A DNA stretch of 64,000 nucleotides from Calditrichia bacterium (lineage in GTDB: Bacteria > Calditrichota > Calditrichia > Calditrichales > J004), in assembly GCA_020635035.1 (NCBI GenBank), contig JACKAO010000001.1, positions 434,001 through 498,000 on the forward strand, in the 5' to 3' direction. The position numbers were made by a program, and so were the translations under genes. This document shows, one piece after another, positions 18,055-26,974 of the stretch. The notes under the pieces were generated by a model. The model was not told the DNA's origin and did no database searches. It saw nothing but the letters and a program-made list of their open reading frames with translations. Position 1 is the stretch's first letter, and the number at the start of each line of letters is the position of its first letter.

Positions 18055-18230
18055 AAATCTTCCGTTTTGTTAAATTAACACTCTATTAATCGTGATAATA
18101 ATCTCTTACTTGATAAAAAAAGCAAAAAGAGCAAGTATGTTTATGATAATTTTATTCTTTTATGATAAAAAAGTGGATTTAATCAATATTTAAAGCGGAA
18201 GTGTTAAGCATATTTTGCAGAAAATTAACA

Positions 18231-19151
18231 TTATTGTTTGTTTTTCTCACGGATCAGGGAAGAAATTTTTTCGATAATATCAGTGTCAGGAAGGTTAAAC
18301 CAATTAATTGAAGTATCTTTTCTAAACCAGGTCATTTGTCTTTTTGCATAACGCCGGGTATTCTGTTTTATCAATGTGATACAGGAATCATAGTCAATTT
18401 CATTTTTAAGAAAACGTATAATTTCTTTATAACCAACTGTGTTTAAAGCGTTGGTGTTTTCATATCCCAAATTTATAAGAGTTTTAACTTCTTCTACCAG
18501 GCCATCATTCATCATCATATCAGCACGTGCATTTATTCTGGAATAAAGTGCTTCTCGCTTCATGTTAAGCCCAATCTTGATATACGGAAATGCCGCGGGT
18601 TCTTCGTCTGCTTTTTGCATTTCAGACAATCTTATTCCAGCGGAATAGTAGACTTCCAGTCCCCGAAGAATCCGTTGCTTATCATTAGATGATATCCTTT
18701 TAGCTAAATCAGGATCTATTCTTTTTAAATCATTATACAATTCATAAACGCCTTCATCTTTAAGTCTTCGATACAAACTATTTTGAATTTCCTGGTCAAC
18801 TTTAACGTCATTGATAATACCTTCTAACAGAGCTTTTATGTATAATCCGGAGCCACCAGCTACAATAACATTTTTTTGAATGGATCGAAGTTCATTAATT
18901 TTCTGACGTGCTTCCTGTGCAAAATCACCGGCAGTGTATTTAATGTCAGGTGATATATGGTTTATAAAATGGTGATTCAACCTTTTGAGAATAGCTTTAG
19001 ACGGCTTTGCAGTTCCAATATCAAGATATTTATAAACCTGGCGAGAATCTGCGGAAATAATTTCTGCCTGATACTTTTCTGCTAATTCTATCGAAAGATC
19101 CGTTTTTCCAACAGCTGTTTGTCCAGCAATAACCAATACGGGAATAAGCAT
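18231..19151 (-). CDS. miaA: tRNA dimethylallyltransferase MiaA
   Basis: This 306-residue enzyme transfers a dimethylallyl group to A37 of tRNAs reading UNN codons. Visible motifs are the P-loop GQTAVGKTDLSIELA, the signature ADSRQVYKYLDIGTAKP, the DFAQEARQKI region, GGSGLYIKALLEG and the late KQNTRRYAKRQMTWFRKD that contacts tRNA. Length is normal. It starts a few nt after the mutL stop, so the two form an operon, an arrangement also known from other bacteria. About 175 bases of AT-rich non-coding DNA separate its end from the pilB start. Confidence 0.97.
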   Translation of the reverse strand: MLIPVLVIAGQTAVGKTDLSIELAEKYQAEIISADSRQVYKYLDIGTAKPSKAILKRLNHHFINHISPDIKYTAGDFAQEARQKINELRSIQKNVIVAGGSGLYIKALLEGIINDVKVDQEIQNSLYRRLKDEGVYELYNDLKRIDPDLAKRISSNDKQRILRGLEVYYSAGIRLSEMQKADEEPAAFPYIKIGLNMKREALYSRINARADMMMNDGLVEEVKTLINLGYENTNALNTVGYKEIIRFLKNEIDYDSCITLIKQNTRRYAKRQMTWFRKDTSINWFNLPDTDIIEKISSLIREKNKQ

Positions 19152-19154
19152 TAC

Positions 19155-20972
19155 TCACCGAAATTTCTTTGCAAGTTCTTCCAGTTCTATGGATACTATG
19201 ACAGGTTTTCCATCGGGGGCAAAAAAAGGATAGTCACAAGCAAAAAGCTGGTCTACAAGACTATTCATTTTTGCATTGTTTAACTCTTCACCACTTTTGA
19301 CAGCATTTTTATAGGCATATGCAGCTGCAATCTTTTCGTTCAAATTAAAACTGCCATGCGGATTAGTCTTATAATAATCGATAATATCCATCAAAATCTG
19401 ACTTTCTCGGCCAATCTTAACATCGGACGGCATTTCTTCGATGATAATAGTATTCCCGCTGAACACATTTATAGTGAATCCAATCCGCTGCATTAACTGG
19501 TAGATATCTTTGAATACAAGAAAATCATCCAGTGCCAGGGTAATTTTTTGCGGGAAAAGCAACTTTTGAGCATTTACGGGTGCTTTTTTTTCAAAGATTT
19601 TTAAAGTTTGCTCATAAAGTATTCTCGCATGAGCCAAATGCTGATCAATTACAACCAAACCGCTTTTAATCTCAGAAAAAATATATTTTCGGTGAACTTG
19701 CCAAAGACGGACCTCCAATTGATTTTGGCTAAATCCGTCAAATATATTTGTTTCATGAAGATCACTTTGCTGGATATTTTCTAGTTTATTTAAATCCGAT
19801 TTAAAGTAAGCCAGGCTTAATTGCTGACCTTTTCGACTAAGCTGTAATTTTTCCTTTTTACCGGACTTGATTGAATCAATTTTCCGGGACTCAGTCAAAG
19901 CTTCTTTTTGTTCATCAATAATGACTTTTTGAATGGCGCTGCCTGTTTTAATCTGACTAAAATCAGCAAGAATGCCCTGGTCATTCAAAGCCCGTTTAAT
20001 AGAATTTAAAAAGAGATAAAACATGGTCCGGTCATTTGAAAACCTTACAAACATCTTGGTTGGATGAATATTTACATCAACCAGGCTTGTATCCATTTCA
20101 ATAAAAAGACAATAGACCGGGTGAGTGCCTTCTTCCAGTGTTTCAGAATAGCCTTGAGTTATTGCAAATCCCAGATTCCTGTCTTGTATCGGGCGCCCGT
20201 TAAGAAAAAGGTGTTGATGGGTTCGGGATCTTCTTGCAACTGAAGGCTTTCCAATATAGCCAAAAATTTTTATCCCCCCGATGCTGCTTTCAACATTAAG
20301 CAAATCATTACTGATTTCTTCTCCAAAAACTTCACCGATTCTGATTCTTAAATCCGATGGTTTTAAGGAAAATATTTTCTTGTCATCTATGTTCAGATTG
20401 AACTCAATTGAAGGATACGCGAGAAAAAATCTCTTTAATACAATTAATATTTGCTGATTTTCAGCATTATCTGATTTTAAAAATTTACGTCGGGCAGGAG
20501 TATTAAAAAATAGATTTTTAATCTCAATACTTGTTCCCATGTTTGAAGCAATTCGTTTAAGCTGCCCAGCCTTTCCGCCAATTACTGAAAAGACAAGTCC
20601 TGTTGCGGCATCTTTTTCCTTTGTCTTTATATCAACATGTGCAACGGAAGCTATACTGGGCAGTGCTTCTCCACGAAAACCAAGTGAATGAATATTTTCA
20701 AGATCGGTTTCTGTCTTTATTTTGCTAGTAGCGTGTCTTTCAAAAGCCAAAGGAAGATCGGTTTCTGATAATCCACAGCCATTATCAATTATATGGATTA
20801 ATAATTTCCCGCCATTTTTTATAAATAATTCAATGTGGCTGGCACCGGCATCAATAGCATTTTCAACGAGTTCTTTAACAACAGAAGCCGGCCTTTCTAC
20901 TACTTCACCGGCTGCTATTTTATTAGCTAATGTATCAGATAGTATTTGTATTTTATTGATTTTGTCTGTCAT
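19155..20972 (-). CDS. mutL: DNA mismatch repair protein MutL
   Basis: The 605-residue MutL begins with the GHKL ATPase: ANKIAAGEVVERPASVVKELVENAIDAG, then DNGCGL, RHATSKI and LGFRGEALPSIASVA. The fold continues with the transducer domain (FLNGRPIQ, DVNIHPTKMFVRF). The C-terminal dimerisation domain runs from about 425. Endonuclease-type MutL carries DQHAxxE and a late CPHGRP motif; here the equivalents read DQHLAHARILYE and APDGKP, so several metal ligands are absent. It may therefore lack nicking activity. It is the first gene of a mutL-miaA pair, with a strong terminator upstream that ends the neighbouring transcript. Confidence 0.95.
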   Translation of the reverse strand: MTDKINKIQILSDTLANKIAAGEVVERPASVVKELVENAIDAGASHIELFIKNGGKLLIHIIDNGCGLSETDLPLAFERHATSKIKTETDLENIHSLGFRGEALPSIASVAHVDIKTKEKDAATGLVFSVIGGKAGQLKRIASNMGTSIEIKNLFFNTPARRKFLKSDNAENQQILIVLKRFFLAYPSIEFNLNIDDKKIFSLKPSDLRIRIGEVFGEEISNDLLNVESSIGGIKIFGYIGKPSVARRSRTHQHLFLNGRPIQDRNLGFAITQGYSETLEEGTHPVYCLFIEMDTSLVDVNIHPTKMFVRFSNDRTMFYLFLNSIKRALNDQGILADFSQIKTGSAIQKVIIDEQKEALTESRKIDSIKSGKKEKLQLSRKGQQLSLAYFKSDLNKLENIQQSDLHETNIFDGFSQNQLEVRLWQVHRKYIFSEIKSGLVVIDQHLAHARILYEQTLKIFEKKAPVNAQKLLFPQKITLALDDFLVFKDIYQLMQRIGFTINVFSGNTIIIEEMPSDVKIGRESQILMDIIDYYKTNPHGSFNLNEKIAAAYAYKNAVKSGEELNNAKMNSLVDQLFACDYPFFAPDGKPVIVSIELEELAKKFR

Positions 20973-20999
20973 TATTTTAAAACAAATTGGCTAATACAA

Positions 21000-21028
21000 A
21001 AAACGACGCCATAATGTGACGTCGTTTT
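21000..21028 (-). terminator. Intrinsic terminator after the antiporter gene
   Basis: A perfect 9-bp inverted repeat, AAAACGACG at 21000-21008 paired with CGTCGTTTT at 21020-21028, with an 11-nt loop. On the minus strand the hairpin ends in six consecutive T. It lies about 50 nt past the antiporter stop codon and ahead of mutL. Confidence 0.85.
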
Positions 21029-21075
21029 AAAATATAAACAAATAACAATCCAAATGTTATTCTAAGTCTGCAAAA

Positions 21076-22620
21076 TTAAAAGAATATCAAAGTCACCAAA
21101 ATAAATGATGGTATCAATATTGTGAATGACCAGGCCATGTAACCAAAGAATGATGGCATTTTGATATTGTTTTCTTCTGCAATTGATTTAACCATAAAAT
21201 TGGGTGCGTTACCAATATAAGTATTAGCTCCCATAAACACGGCTCCTGCACTTATAGCAAGTAATGTAGAGGAATAAGTAGTCATTAAATCGGTAACTTT
21301 TAAACTTTCGCCTAGTGCGGTATTAAAGAATACAACGTATGTAGGGGCATTATCCAAAAAGCTTGAAAGTGCTCCTGTTGCCCAGAAAAACGCACCGTTA
21401 ATAAATTCTCCTGAACTTGTTCGTACACTGTCAATAATTACACCTAGCGGACCATCTGACCCGGCTTTAAGCATTGCAATAGGTGGCACCATTGTAAGAA
21501 AAATTGTTGCAAAAAGTTTTGCAACTTCCAGTATTGGTTCCCAGGAGAATGCATTGCCCTTTCTTGCTTCCTGTGGAGTTATTTTCAAAGAAACAAATGT
21601 TATTAGCAGCAGGAGCAGAACCTGAACCAAAGTTCCTTTTGTCATCAGTCCGGTACCCCAGAGAACAATGGCCCAGTCTTCAGGATTTTCAATACTGGGA
21701 TGCCATATACCACTGAATATTACAGCGCCTACAATGCCAAGTAGTAAGATAAAATTTACTTTTCCTTCTATTGCCAGTTTAACTTTTTCGACGCTCCGTT
21801 CAGGTATATTCGTTTCTTTTTTATAAAAATGAGCATCAATAAAATAGAACAAGGTTAAAAGAATGACAACTTCAAACAACATTGGATAAATCATGTGGGT
21901 AGTTGTCCAGAAGAAGCTGACGCCTTTTAAAAACCCTAAAAACAAGGGCGGATCACCTAAAGGAGTAAGTGAGCCACCAATATTCGCAACAAGAAATATA
22001 AAGAATATCACCACATGTTTCTGATTTTGTCGCCAGGCATTTGCCCTTATTACCGGTCGAATCATCACCATTGCTGCACCTGTTGTACCCATCCAGCTTG
22101 CTAGGATAGTACCAATAAATATTAGCAATGTATTAAGTTTTGGAGTACCAACAAGCTCCCCTTTAAGATGAATACCGCCACCGACGGTAAAAAGAGCGAG
22201 CAATAAAACAATGAATGGTATAAACTCACCCAGGTAAACCTCGGCAAGATAAAACGCACTCATGTTAAAGCCTTTAAAGACTGTAAATATTACAAAGAAT
22301 AAAACGCCCCAAAACAAAGAAACTTTTCCGTAGTGATGATGCCAAAAATGCGGCGCTACAAGAGGAAAAACAGCAATCGATAAAAGAATTCCAACAAATG
22401 GAATAATCCACCATAAAGTTAAAGTACGTCCATCTAAATGCGGCGCATGATGCTCAGCAGAATGACCTTCTGATTCAACTGCCGAATGCTGCAGGGTATC
22501 AGTTACTGCATGTGTTTCATGTTCATCTGAAGCATGAGATTGTGAAAATAAATTTTGTGTCCCAAAGGATACAATGAATAAAACAATTAATTTTAAAATA
22601 AAAAATTTAAAAATTCGCAT
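21076..22620 (-). CDS. nhaD: NhaD-type sodium:proton antiporter with His-rich N-terminus
   Basis: This 514-residue ion transporter superfamily protein has about twelve hydrophobic segments and the NhaD/citrate-transporter type motifs NIGGSLTPLGDPPLFLGFL, GTTGAAMVMIRPVIRAN and ALSSFLDNAPTYVVFFN, plus GAVFMGANTYIGNAPNFMVK near the end. NhaD exchanges Na+ or Li+ for H+. A cleavable-looking signal peptide (residues 1-26) precedes an exported stretch of about 40 residues with about nine His (for example HASDEHETHAV and HSAEHHAPH), which could bind metal or sense pH. It is a single-gene unit with GGAGG before the ATG and its own terminator. Substrate is inferred from family. Confidence 0.85.
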   Translation of the reverse strand: MRIFKFFILKLIVLFIVSFGTQNLFSQSHASDEHETHAVTDTLQHSAVESEGHSAEHHAPHLDGRTLTLWWIIPFVGILLSIAVFPLVAPHFWHHHYGKVSLFWGVLFFVIFTVFKGFNMSAFYLAEVYLGEFIPFIVLLLALFTVGGGIHLKGELVGTPKLNTLLIFIGTILASWMGTTGAAMVMIRPVIRANAWRQNQKHVVIFFIFLVANIGGSLTPLGDPPLFLGFLKGVSFFWTTTHMIYPMLFEVVILLTLFYFIDAHFYKKETNIPERSVEKVKLAIEGKVNFILLLGIVGAVIFSGIWHPSIENPEDWAIVLWGTGLMTKGTLVQVLLLLLITFVSLKITPQEARKGNAFSWEPILEVAKLFATIFLTMVPPIAMLKAGSDGPLGVIIDSVRTSSGEFINGAFFWATGALSSFLDNAPTYVVFFNTALGESLKVTDLMTTYSSTLLAISAGAVFMGANTYIGNAPNFMVKSIAEENNIKMPSFFGYMAWSFTILIPSFILVTLIFF

Positions 22621-22709
22621 AATGCCTCCATAAAGCGAATAATCGGGTTCAACATCTATTTAATTCTGTAAATCATTCGGAGGTAAGTTTAATTCAATCG
22701 GATGGATTT

Positions 22710-23129
22710 CTAAATCAATCGATGTCTTGATAAAAACTCATTTAACCATTCATGCATTTCATCTCTAACCTGCCTGAAAGCCTTTTGTACAATAATCTCG
22801 TTGCCTTCAACCTTGCGGGGATCATCAAACTCTTTATGAATCTTAGTCTTACTATTAACAAGAATACTAACATAATTTCTAGCGATTTCTGTCGTGGTAA
22901 TAATAATATCAAACTGAGTATGAACAAATTCATTAATCGATTTGGGCTGAAAATCAGAAACATCGATACCCATTTCCAATAATACTTTAACCGTCATCGG
23001 GTGAATTTTTTCAGGATGAACACCTGCACTAACCACATCAACTTTTTTGAAGGTAAGGTGCTTAATCAGTTCAGCCATAATAGGTGTATGCACAGAGTTT
23101 GCGGTACCAAGTACAAGTACCTTTTTCAT
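22710..23129 (-). CDS. Catalytically degenerate LMW phosphatase/ArsC-fold protein
   Basis: This 139-residue protein has the low-molecular-weight phosphotyrosine phosphatase/arsenate reductase fold. The N-terminal VLVLGTANSVHTPIMAEL aligns with the usual VLFVCTGNSCRSQMAE loop. It is followed by VVSAGVHPEKIHPMTVKVLLEMGIDVS, by IITTTE, and by the general-acid region EFDDP. The active-site Cys is Gly and the essential Arg is His, so phosphatase or arsenate reductase chemistry is unlikely. It may instead bind an anion or a phosphoprotein. The start is set at ATG 23129 because GGGAG precedes it by 8 nt. It follows the hybrid kinase gene by 92 nt. Confidence 0.75.
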   Translation of the reverse strand: MKKVLVLGTANSVHTPIMAELIKHLTFKKVDVVSAGVHPEKIHPMTVKVLLEMGIDVSDFQPKSINEFVHTQFDIIITTTEIARNYVSILVNSKTKIHKEFDDPRKVEGNEIIVQKAFRQVRDEMHEWLNEFLSRHRLI

Positions 23130-23137
23130 CTTTGAGA

Positions 23138-23142
23138 CTCCC
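23138..23142 (-). promoter_or_regulatory. Ribosome site that fixes the LMW-phosphatase-like start
   Basis: On the minus strand GGGAG lies 8 nt before ATG 23129. This favours the ATG over the in-frame TTG at 23144, which would place the Shine-Dalgarno sequence inside the gene. Confidence 0.65.
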
Positions 23143-23221
23143 AAAAGTAAAGATAGTTATAGAATTCGCATGAATAAACCAAATTTACAAAACAAGATAT
23201 TATATTGCTATTCTTTTATTA

Positions 23222-26200
23222 CTATCTTAACAAGGTTCGGATTTGGTCTCTTGCAGTATGTATATCGAAGGGTTTTGGAAGAAATCCGTTGGCACCATCC
23301 TTTTTTAACTGTTGCTGAATCTTTGGATCATGATGGCCATAGGTTATTATTACTTTTAATTCAGGATTTATTTCTTTCAGCTTATAATATAATTCATTGC
23401 CGTTGAGATTAGGCATTTTTATATCAAGAATAGCAAGACCAATCTCTGTGTTGTGCTTTTTAAACATATCCAAACCTTCCAGCCCATCTTTAGCAAGTAG
23501 TGTATTATATCCATCTGTGCCAGCAATATCTGTTAGCAATTCACGAATGACAGATTGATCGTCAACAACTAAAATTTTTAAATCATTTCTGCTTTCCTGA
23601 TTATCTTTTTTGTCTTCAGCTTTGGATTTATCAATCGGTAAATAAATTGTAATATTTGTTCCGTTATTTTCTTTACTCTCTACAGAAACAAAACCATTTA
23701 CAGATTTAACAATATTAAAAATTAATGTGGCACCTAAACCCTTTCTGTTTTGATCCCCGGAAGTAGTAAAGAAGGGTTCAAACATCCTTTTTCGAGTTAT
23801 TGAATCCATACCTTTACCATTATCATTAAAGGATAACTGCAGGTAATCGGAATCATAAGCATTGCTAATTTTCAGGAAGGGATTATCTACCGGCCTTGTA
23901 ATATACGTGGAAATAAATATGTTTCCTTTTTCGCCAATTGCGTCTACAGAATTTAAAGCCAGGTTTAATATAATCTGATTCAATTGAGCTTCACTTATAC
24001 TTACTCGGCCATGTGTATTTAATTCCGCATCTATTTTTATACCTGGTGGAATAGTTTTATTTAAAACATAGATTGAATTTTCAATAACTTCGTCTGCATC
24101 TGTTCTGTATTTAACAGAATGAGTATCTGTGCCAGATAAACTAAGAATTAAATCTGAGAATTGGTGGGCTTCCCTGATTTTTTGTTCCGTTTGTTTCAAA
24201 ACTAATTCTGTATTTAATGTCTTTTTTCTGGCATTGTCAAGAGTTGATAAAACACTACTAAATACTTCTTTATATTTTTTAGCTATTTTATCAGTTAAAC
24301 TGTTAAACATCTCCATCTGGCGATTATCATGAAGACGCTGTTCTAATAGACGTATCTCAGTCAGATCCGTTCCAAAATGAACATTTACATACAATCCGTC
24401 GTCTGTCTTCAGCCGTATAACCGTCCAGCTAATTGTTTTTTTGCTGCCATTTGCTGCTGTTAATTCCGTTTCTATTGGTTTTACATGTTTCTGATTCAAA
24501 TAGTCATCAAAGTCTTCTTTTATATGATCTCTATAGCTTTTTTCGGGAAATAACATTTTAAAAGCATCAACATTTCCTATTATTTCCTTTTTTGAATAAC
24601 CTGTAACTTTCTCTGCCATCTTATTCCAGATCAAATAAATATTATCATCATTTTTTACAGAAATAATGAGGCTGGCGTTTTCGATTAGATTGTTAGAAAA
24701 TAAGCGTGATTTTTTTAGATTTTCTTCCAACTGCATGTTTTCAGAAATATCCCGGAGAACACCTTCAATATATTCCATACCATCATTTTGTTTTACAAGA
24801 TGTGCATGTTCAACAATAGAAACTACTTTCCCGTCTTTTCTTCTCAAACTGGTAATATAATTTTTTACACCACTGTGATTTTTTAACTCTTTTACAAACT
24901 CTTCCCTGTCTTCCTTCTTTTCATAAAGATCTGCAGCTATATGTATATCCGAGATTTCTTCCAGTGAATTGTATCCAAGCATTTTAATAAAAGCGTGATT
25001 TGCATAAATAATTTTACCGTCAGTTGTCGATCTGTATATGCCATCTACTGCATTTTCAACAATTTCTTTAAAGTTCTGGTCTTTAAAAGATTTATTTAAA
25101 ACAAGAGTTGTTGCATCCAGCCCCAATGCAAAAAGCTCTTTAAACAATTGCAAGGCGTTGTTTAATAAAGGATCTGGTTCAAAATGATTTACGTATAGTA
25201 AAAGAATTATACTGTTATTGGTCGGTGTTGTAACAGGAATAAAGATAACGGTCTGTGCAAAATTTATAATATTTGAATGAGCTGGATTTTCATGAGAAAA
25301 ATCCAGTACAGCAATGTCATTTTTTCGCTGTAGTGTATATATTATTCCTTCAAGAGCTTTTACTATATCTTTTTCATTGTCATTAAAAGGTGTAAAATCA
25401 ATTTCAGGTTTTTGAAATGTACTTCTATTAAAATTGCAGATCAGTATTGTATCTGAATTAAATAACTTAAAAGGGCCGTTTTTTTGTTTAATCTCAGGTG
25501 TTTGAGAAGATAATATGAAGTCATGAAAGAATTCTTGAATATCATTAAATATACGTTGTTGATGCTCTGATTGCCTTTTATAATTTAACAACTCACTTCT
25601 GTCATAAACAAAAAGGTAACTGTGCCCTTTTGGTTGAACTGCATTTACAGGCCTTATCAGTACAGGAATTATCTTGTCATTAATATCCAGAAACGTCGTT
25701 GGTATTCCATGGTTTTTTTCAAATTCATTAAGCGTATGAAGATTCTTTGTGGAAAAATTAGGGACATATCTGCTTATGTGAATTCTAAGTATTTGTTTTT
25801 CTGAAAACTTGAAATTTTTCAAAAAAGCGTGGTTTGCGGATACAATTATCCCTTCAGAATCAATTTGTACAATATTTTCTGGTGCATTTAATATAGTTTG
25901 ACGGGCATTTTCAAGAGCTTGTTTGAAGACAGTGTTGCGATTTGTTGTTATTTCAAGTTGATGCAGTAAGTGATGTATCTGTTCCTTCACATAAATTGAT
26001 TTTTCATAAAAATAGCAATTTTCAATATTCTGCAGTTTTCTGTAAAGATCTTCTTTTGAAACATTACCCAGAACAAAAATTATCTGCTTATTATTATACA
26101 GGCGGAGCTTATTCAGATAATCGATAATATCTGCGTTAACCTTGTTGGGCAAAAACAGAATACTTTGATAGATTTCATCAGTATAATTTAAAGGTAATTC

Positions 26201-26308
26201 ACCAATTGTATCATAATTAAGCAGGTCAATGTAATCCCATTGTGAAAAAAAGTCTGGTCCAATGTCTTTTGTAAATTGATCACGTAAAAGAAGTATTTTG
26301 CTTTTCAC
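23222..26308 (-). CDS. Multi-PAS hybrid histidine kinase without the phosphoacceptor His
   Basis: The 1028-residue cytoplasmic sensor has no membrane helices and starts at GTG behind GGAAG. An N-terminal pseudo-receiver-like region (1-125) is followed by a PAS domain (about 130-245), a GAF-like segment, and two PAS domains (about 415-535 and 540-650). A HisKA-like helix pair, an HATPase domain (N box NLALNSVDAI, G1 FNDNGKGMD, F box MFEPFFTT, G2 GLGATLIFNIV) and a receiver with Asp near 961 complete it. In the HisKA helix the usual GIAHDFNN reads KIAKKYKEV, so the His is Lys677. It should bind ATP but cannot autophosphorylate normally. It may act in trans on another protein or solely through its receiver. 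Confidence 0.9.
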   Translation of the reverse strand: MKSKILLLRDQFTKDIGPDFFSQWDYIDLLNYDTIGELPLNYTDEIYQSILFLPNKVNADIIDYLNKLRLYNNKQIIFVLGNVSKEDLYRKLQNIENCYFYEKSIYVKEQIHHLLHQLEITTNRNTVFKQALENARQTILNAPENIVQIDSEGIIVSANHAFLKNFKFSEKQILRIHISRYVPNFSTKNLHTLNEFEKNHGIPTTFLDINDKIIPVLIRPVNAVQPKGHSYLFVYDRSELLNYKRQSEHQQRIFNDIQEFFHDFILSSQTPEIKQKNGPFKLFNSDTILICNFNRSTFQKPEIDFTPFNDNEKDIVKALEGIIYTLQRKNDIAVLDFSHENPAHSNIINFAQTVIFIPVTTPTNNSIILLLYVNHFEPDPLLNNALQLFKELFALGLDATTLVLNKSFKDQNFKEIVENAVDGIYRSTTDGKIIYANHAFIKMLGYNSLEEISDIHIAADLYEKKEDREEFVKELKNHSGVKNYITSLRRKDGKVVSIVEHAHLVKQNDGMEYIEGVLRDISENMQLEENLKKSRLFSNNLIENASLIISVKNDDNIYLIWNKMAEKVTGYSKKEIIGNVDAFKMLFPEKSYRDHIKEDFDDYLNQKHVKPIETELTAANGSKKTISWTVIRLKTDDGLYVNVHFGTDLTEIRLLEQRLHDNRQMEMFNSLTDKIAKKYKEVFSSVLSTLDNARKKTLNTELVLKQTEQKIREAHQFSDLILSLSGTDTHSVKYRTDADEVIENSIYVLNKTIPPGIKIDAELNTHGRVSISEAQLNQIILNLALNSVDAIGEKGNIFISTYITRPVDNPFLKISNAYDSDYLQLSFNDNGKGMDSITRKRMFEPFFTTSGDQNRKGLGATLIFNIVKSVNGFVSVESKENNGTNITIYLPIDKSKAEDKKDNQESRNDLKILVVDDQSVIRELLTDIAGTDGYNTLLAKDGLEGLDMFKKHNTEIGLAILDIKMPNLNGNELYYKLKEINPELKVIITYGHHDPKIQQQLKKDGANGFLPKPFDIHTARDQIRTLLR

Positions 26309-26533
26309 AAATCTTCCAAAATATTATTGAGTTAAGTTGTTTTTATGGAATAATCAAATACGAATTTTCATTATCGTAATAATACATATAATTATAAAGA
26401 AAAATGCTATAAAATGTTAAGGAAACTGTGTGCAAATATCACAAAAAGCAGGTCAATTTTATTACCAGATTGACATATCACTGGGAATAATCTATATTTA
26501 CGCAACTAATGATTTTAACCCCCTAAAAATATC
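26309..26533. other. Divergent intergenic region, kinase and HicB-like gene
   Basis: This 225-bp AT-rich region lies between the GTG of the minus-strand kinase and the ATG of the plus-strand small gene, so it should contain both promoters. I could not name convincing promoter boxes. The small gene has no clear ribosome site. Confidence 0.5.
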
Positions 26534-26974
26534 ATGAAGATTATTGTTAAAAAGGAGTTTGACGGTAAATATTATATTGGGTCATGTGAAAATCTTTCCA
26601 GTTGTTACGCTCAGTCCGAGTCTTCAGAAAAACTGCTAAATGAATTGAGAAAAGCAATAGAACTCTACCGAAAAAGCTATATAAACCGTAGCCAGTCTTT
26701 ACCTGTTTCGCATGACGGACCGGTAATTGATAAAAAAATCAGATTCAATAAAATATCAACCAGTCAACTCGTAAAAATTCTTGAGCGAAGTAATTATCAT
26801 TTTGAAGCGCATGATAACGACTCAATATTATTGATTAATTCAAATTATCCATTCAACAGAATTTTATTGCCTGATACTGATGAACTGTCTCCAATGATTG
26901 TTTCAAAAATATTTGGCAAAGAAAATATCATTTATCTAAATAAAACACAGCTAAAGATTAATTCTTCTGCCTAG
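26534..26974 (+). CDS. Small HicB-HicA-like fusion protein
   Basis: The 146-residue protein seems to have two parts. Residues 1-50 resemble the HicB antitoxin fold (IIVKKEFDGKYYIGSCENLS, then a helix with SSEKLLNELRKAIELYRK). Residues 75-135 resemble HicA, the small double-stranded-RNA-binding-fold toxin (ISTSQLVKILERSNYHFEAH, strand pairs, then LSPMIVSKIFG). HicA toxins need a His in a GSH motif; here the place reads NDSI, so RNase activity is unlikely. The protein may therefore be an RNA-binding or regulatory relic of a toxin-antitoxin pair. Its stop codon overlaps that of lptB in the palindrome CTAG. The family call is tentative and comes only from reading the sequence. Confidence 0.5.
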   Translation: MKIIVKKEFDGKYYIGSCENLSSCYAQSESSEKLLNELRKAIELYRKSYINRSQSLPVSHDGPVIDKKIRFNKISTSQLVKILERSNYHFEAHDNDSILLINSNYPFNRILLPDTDELSPMIVSKIFGKENIIYLNKTQLKINSSA

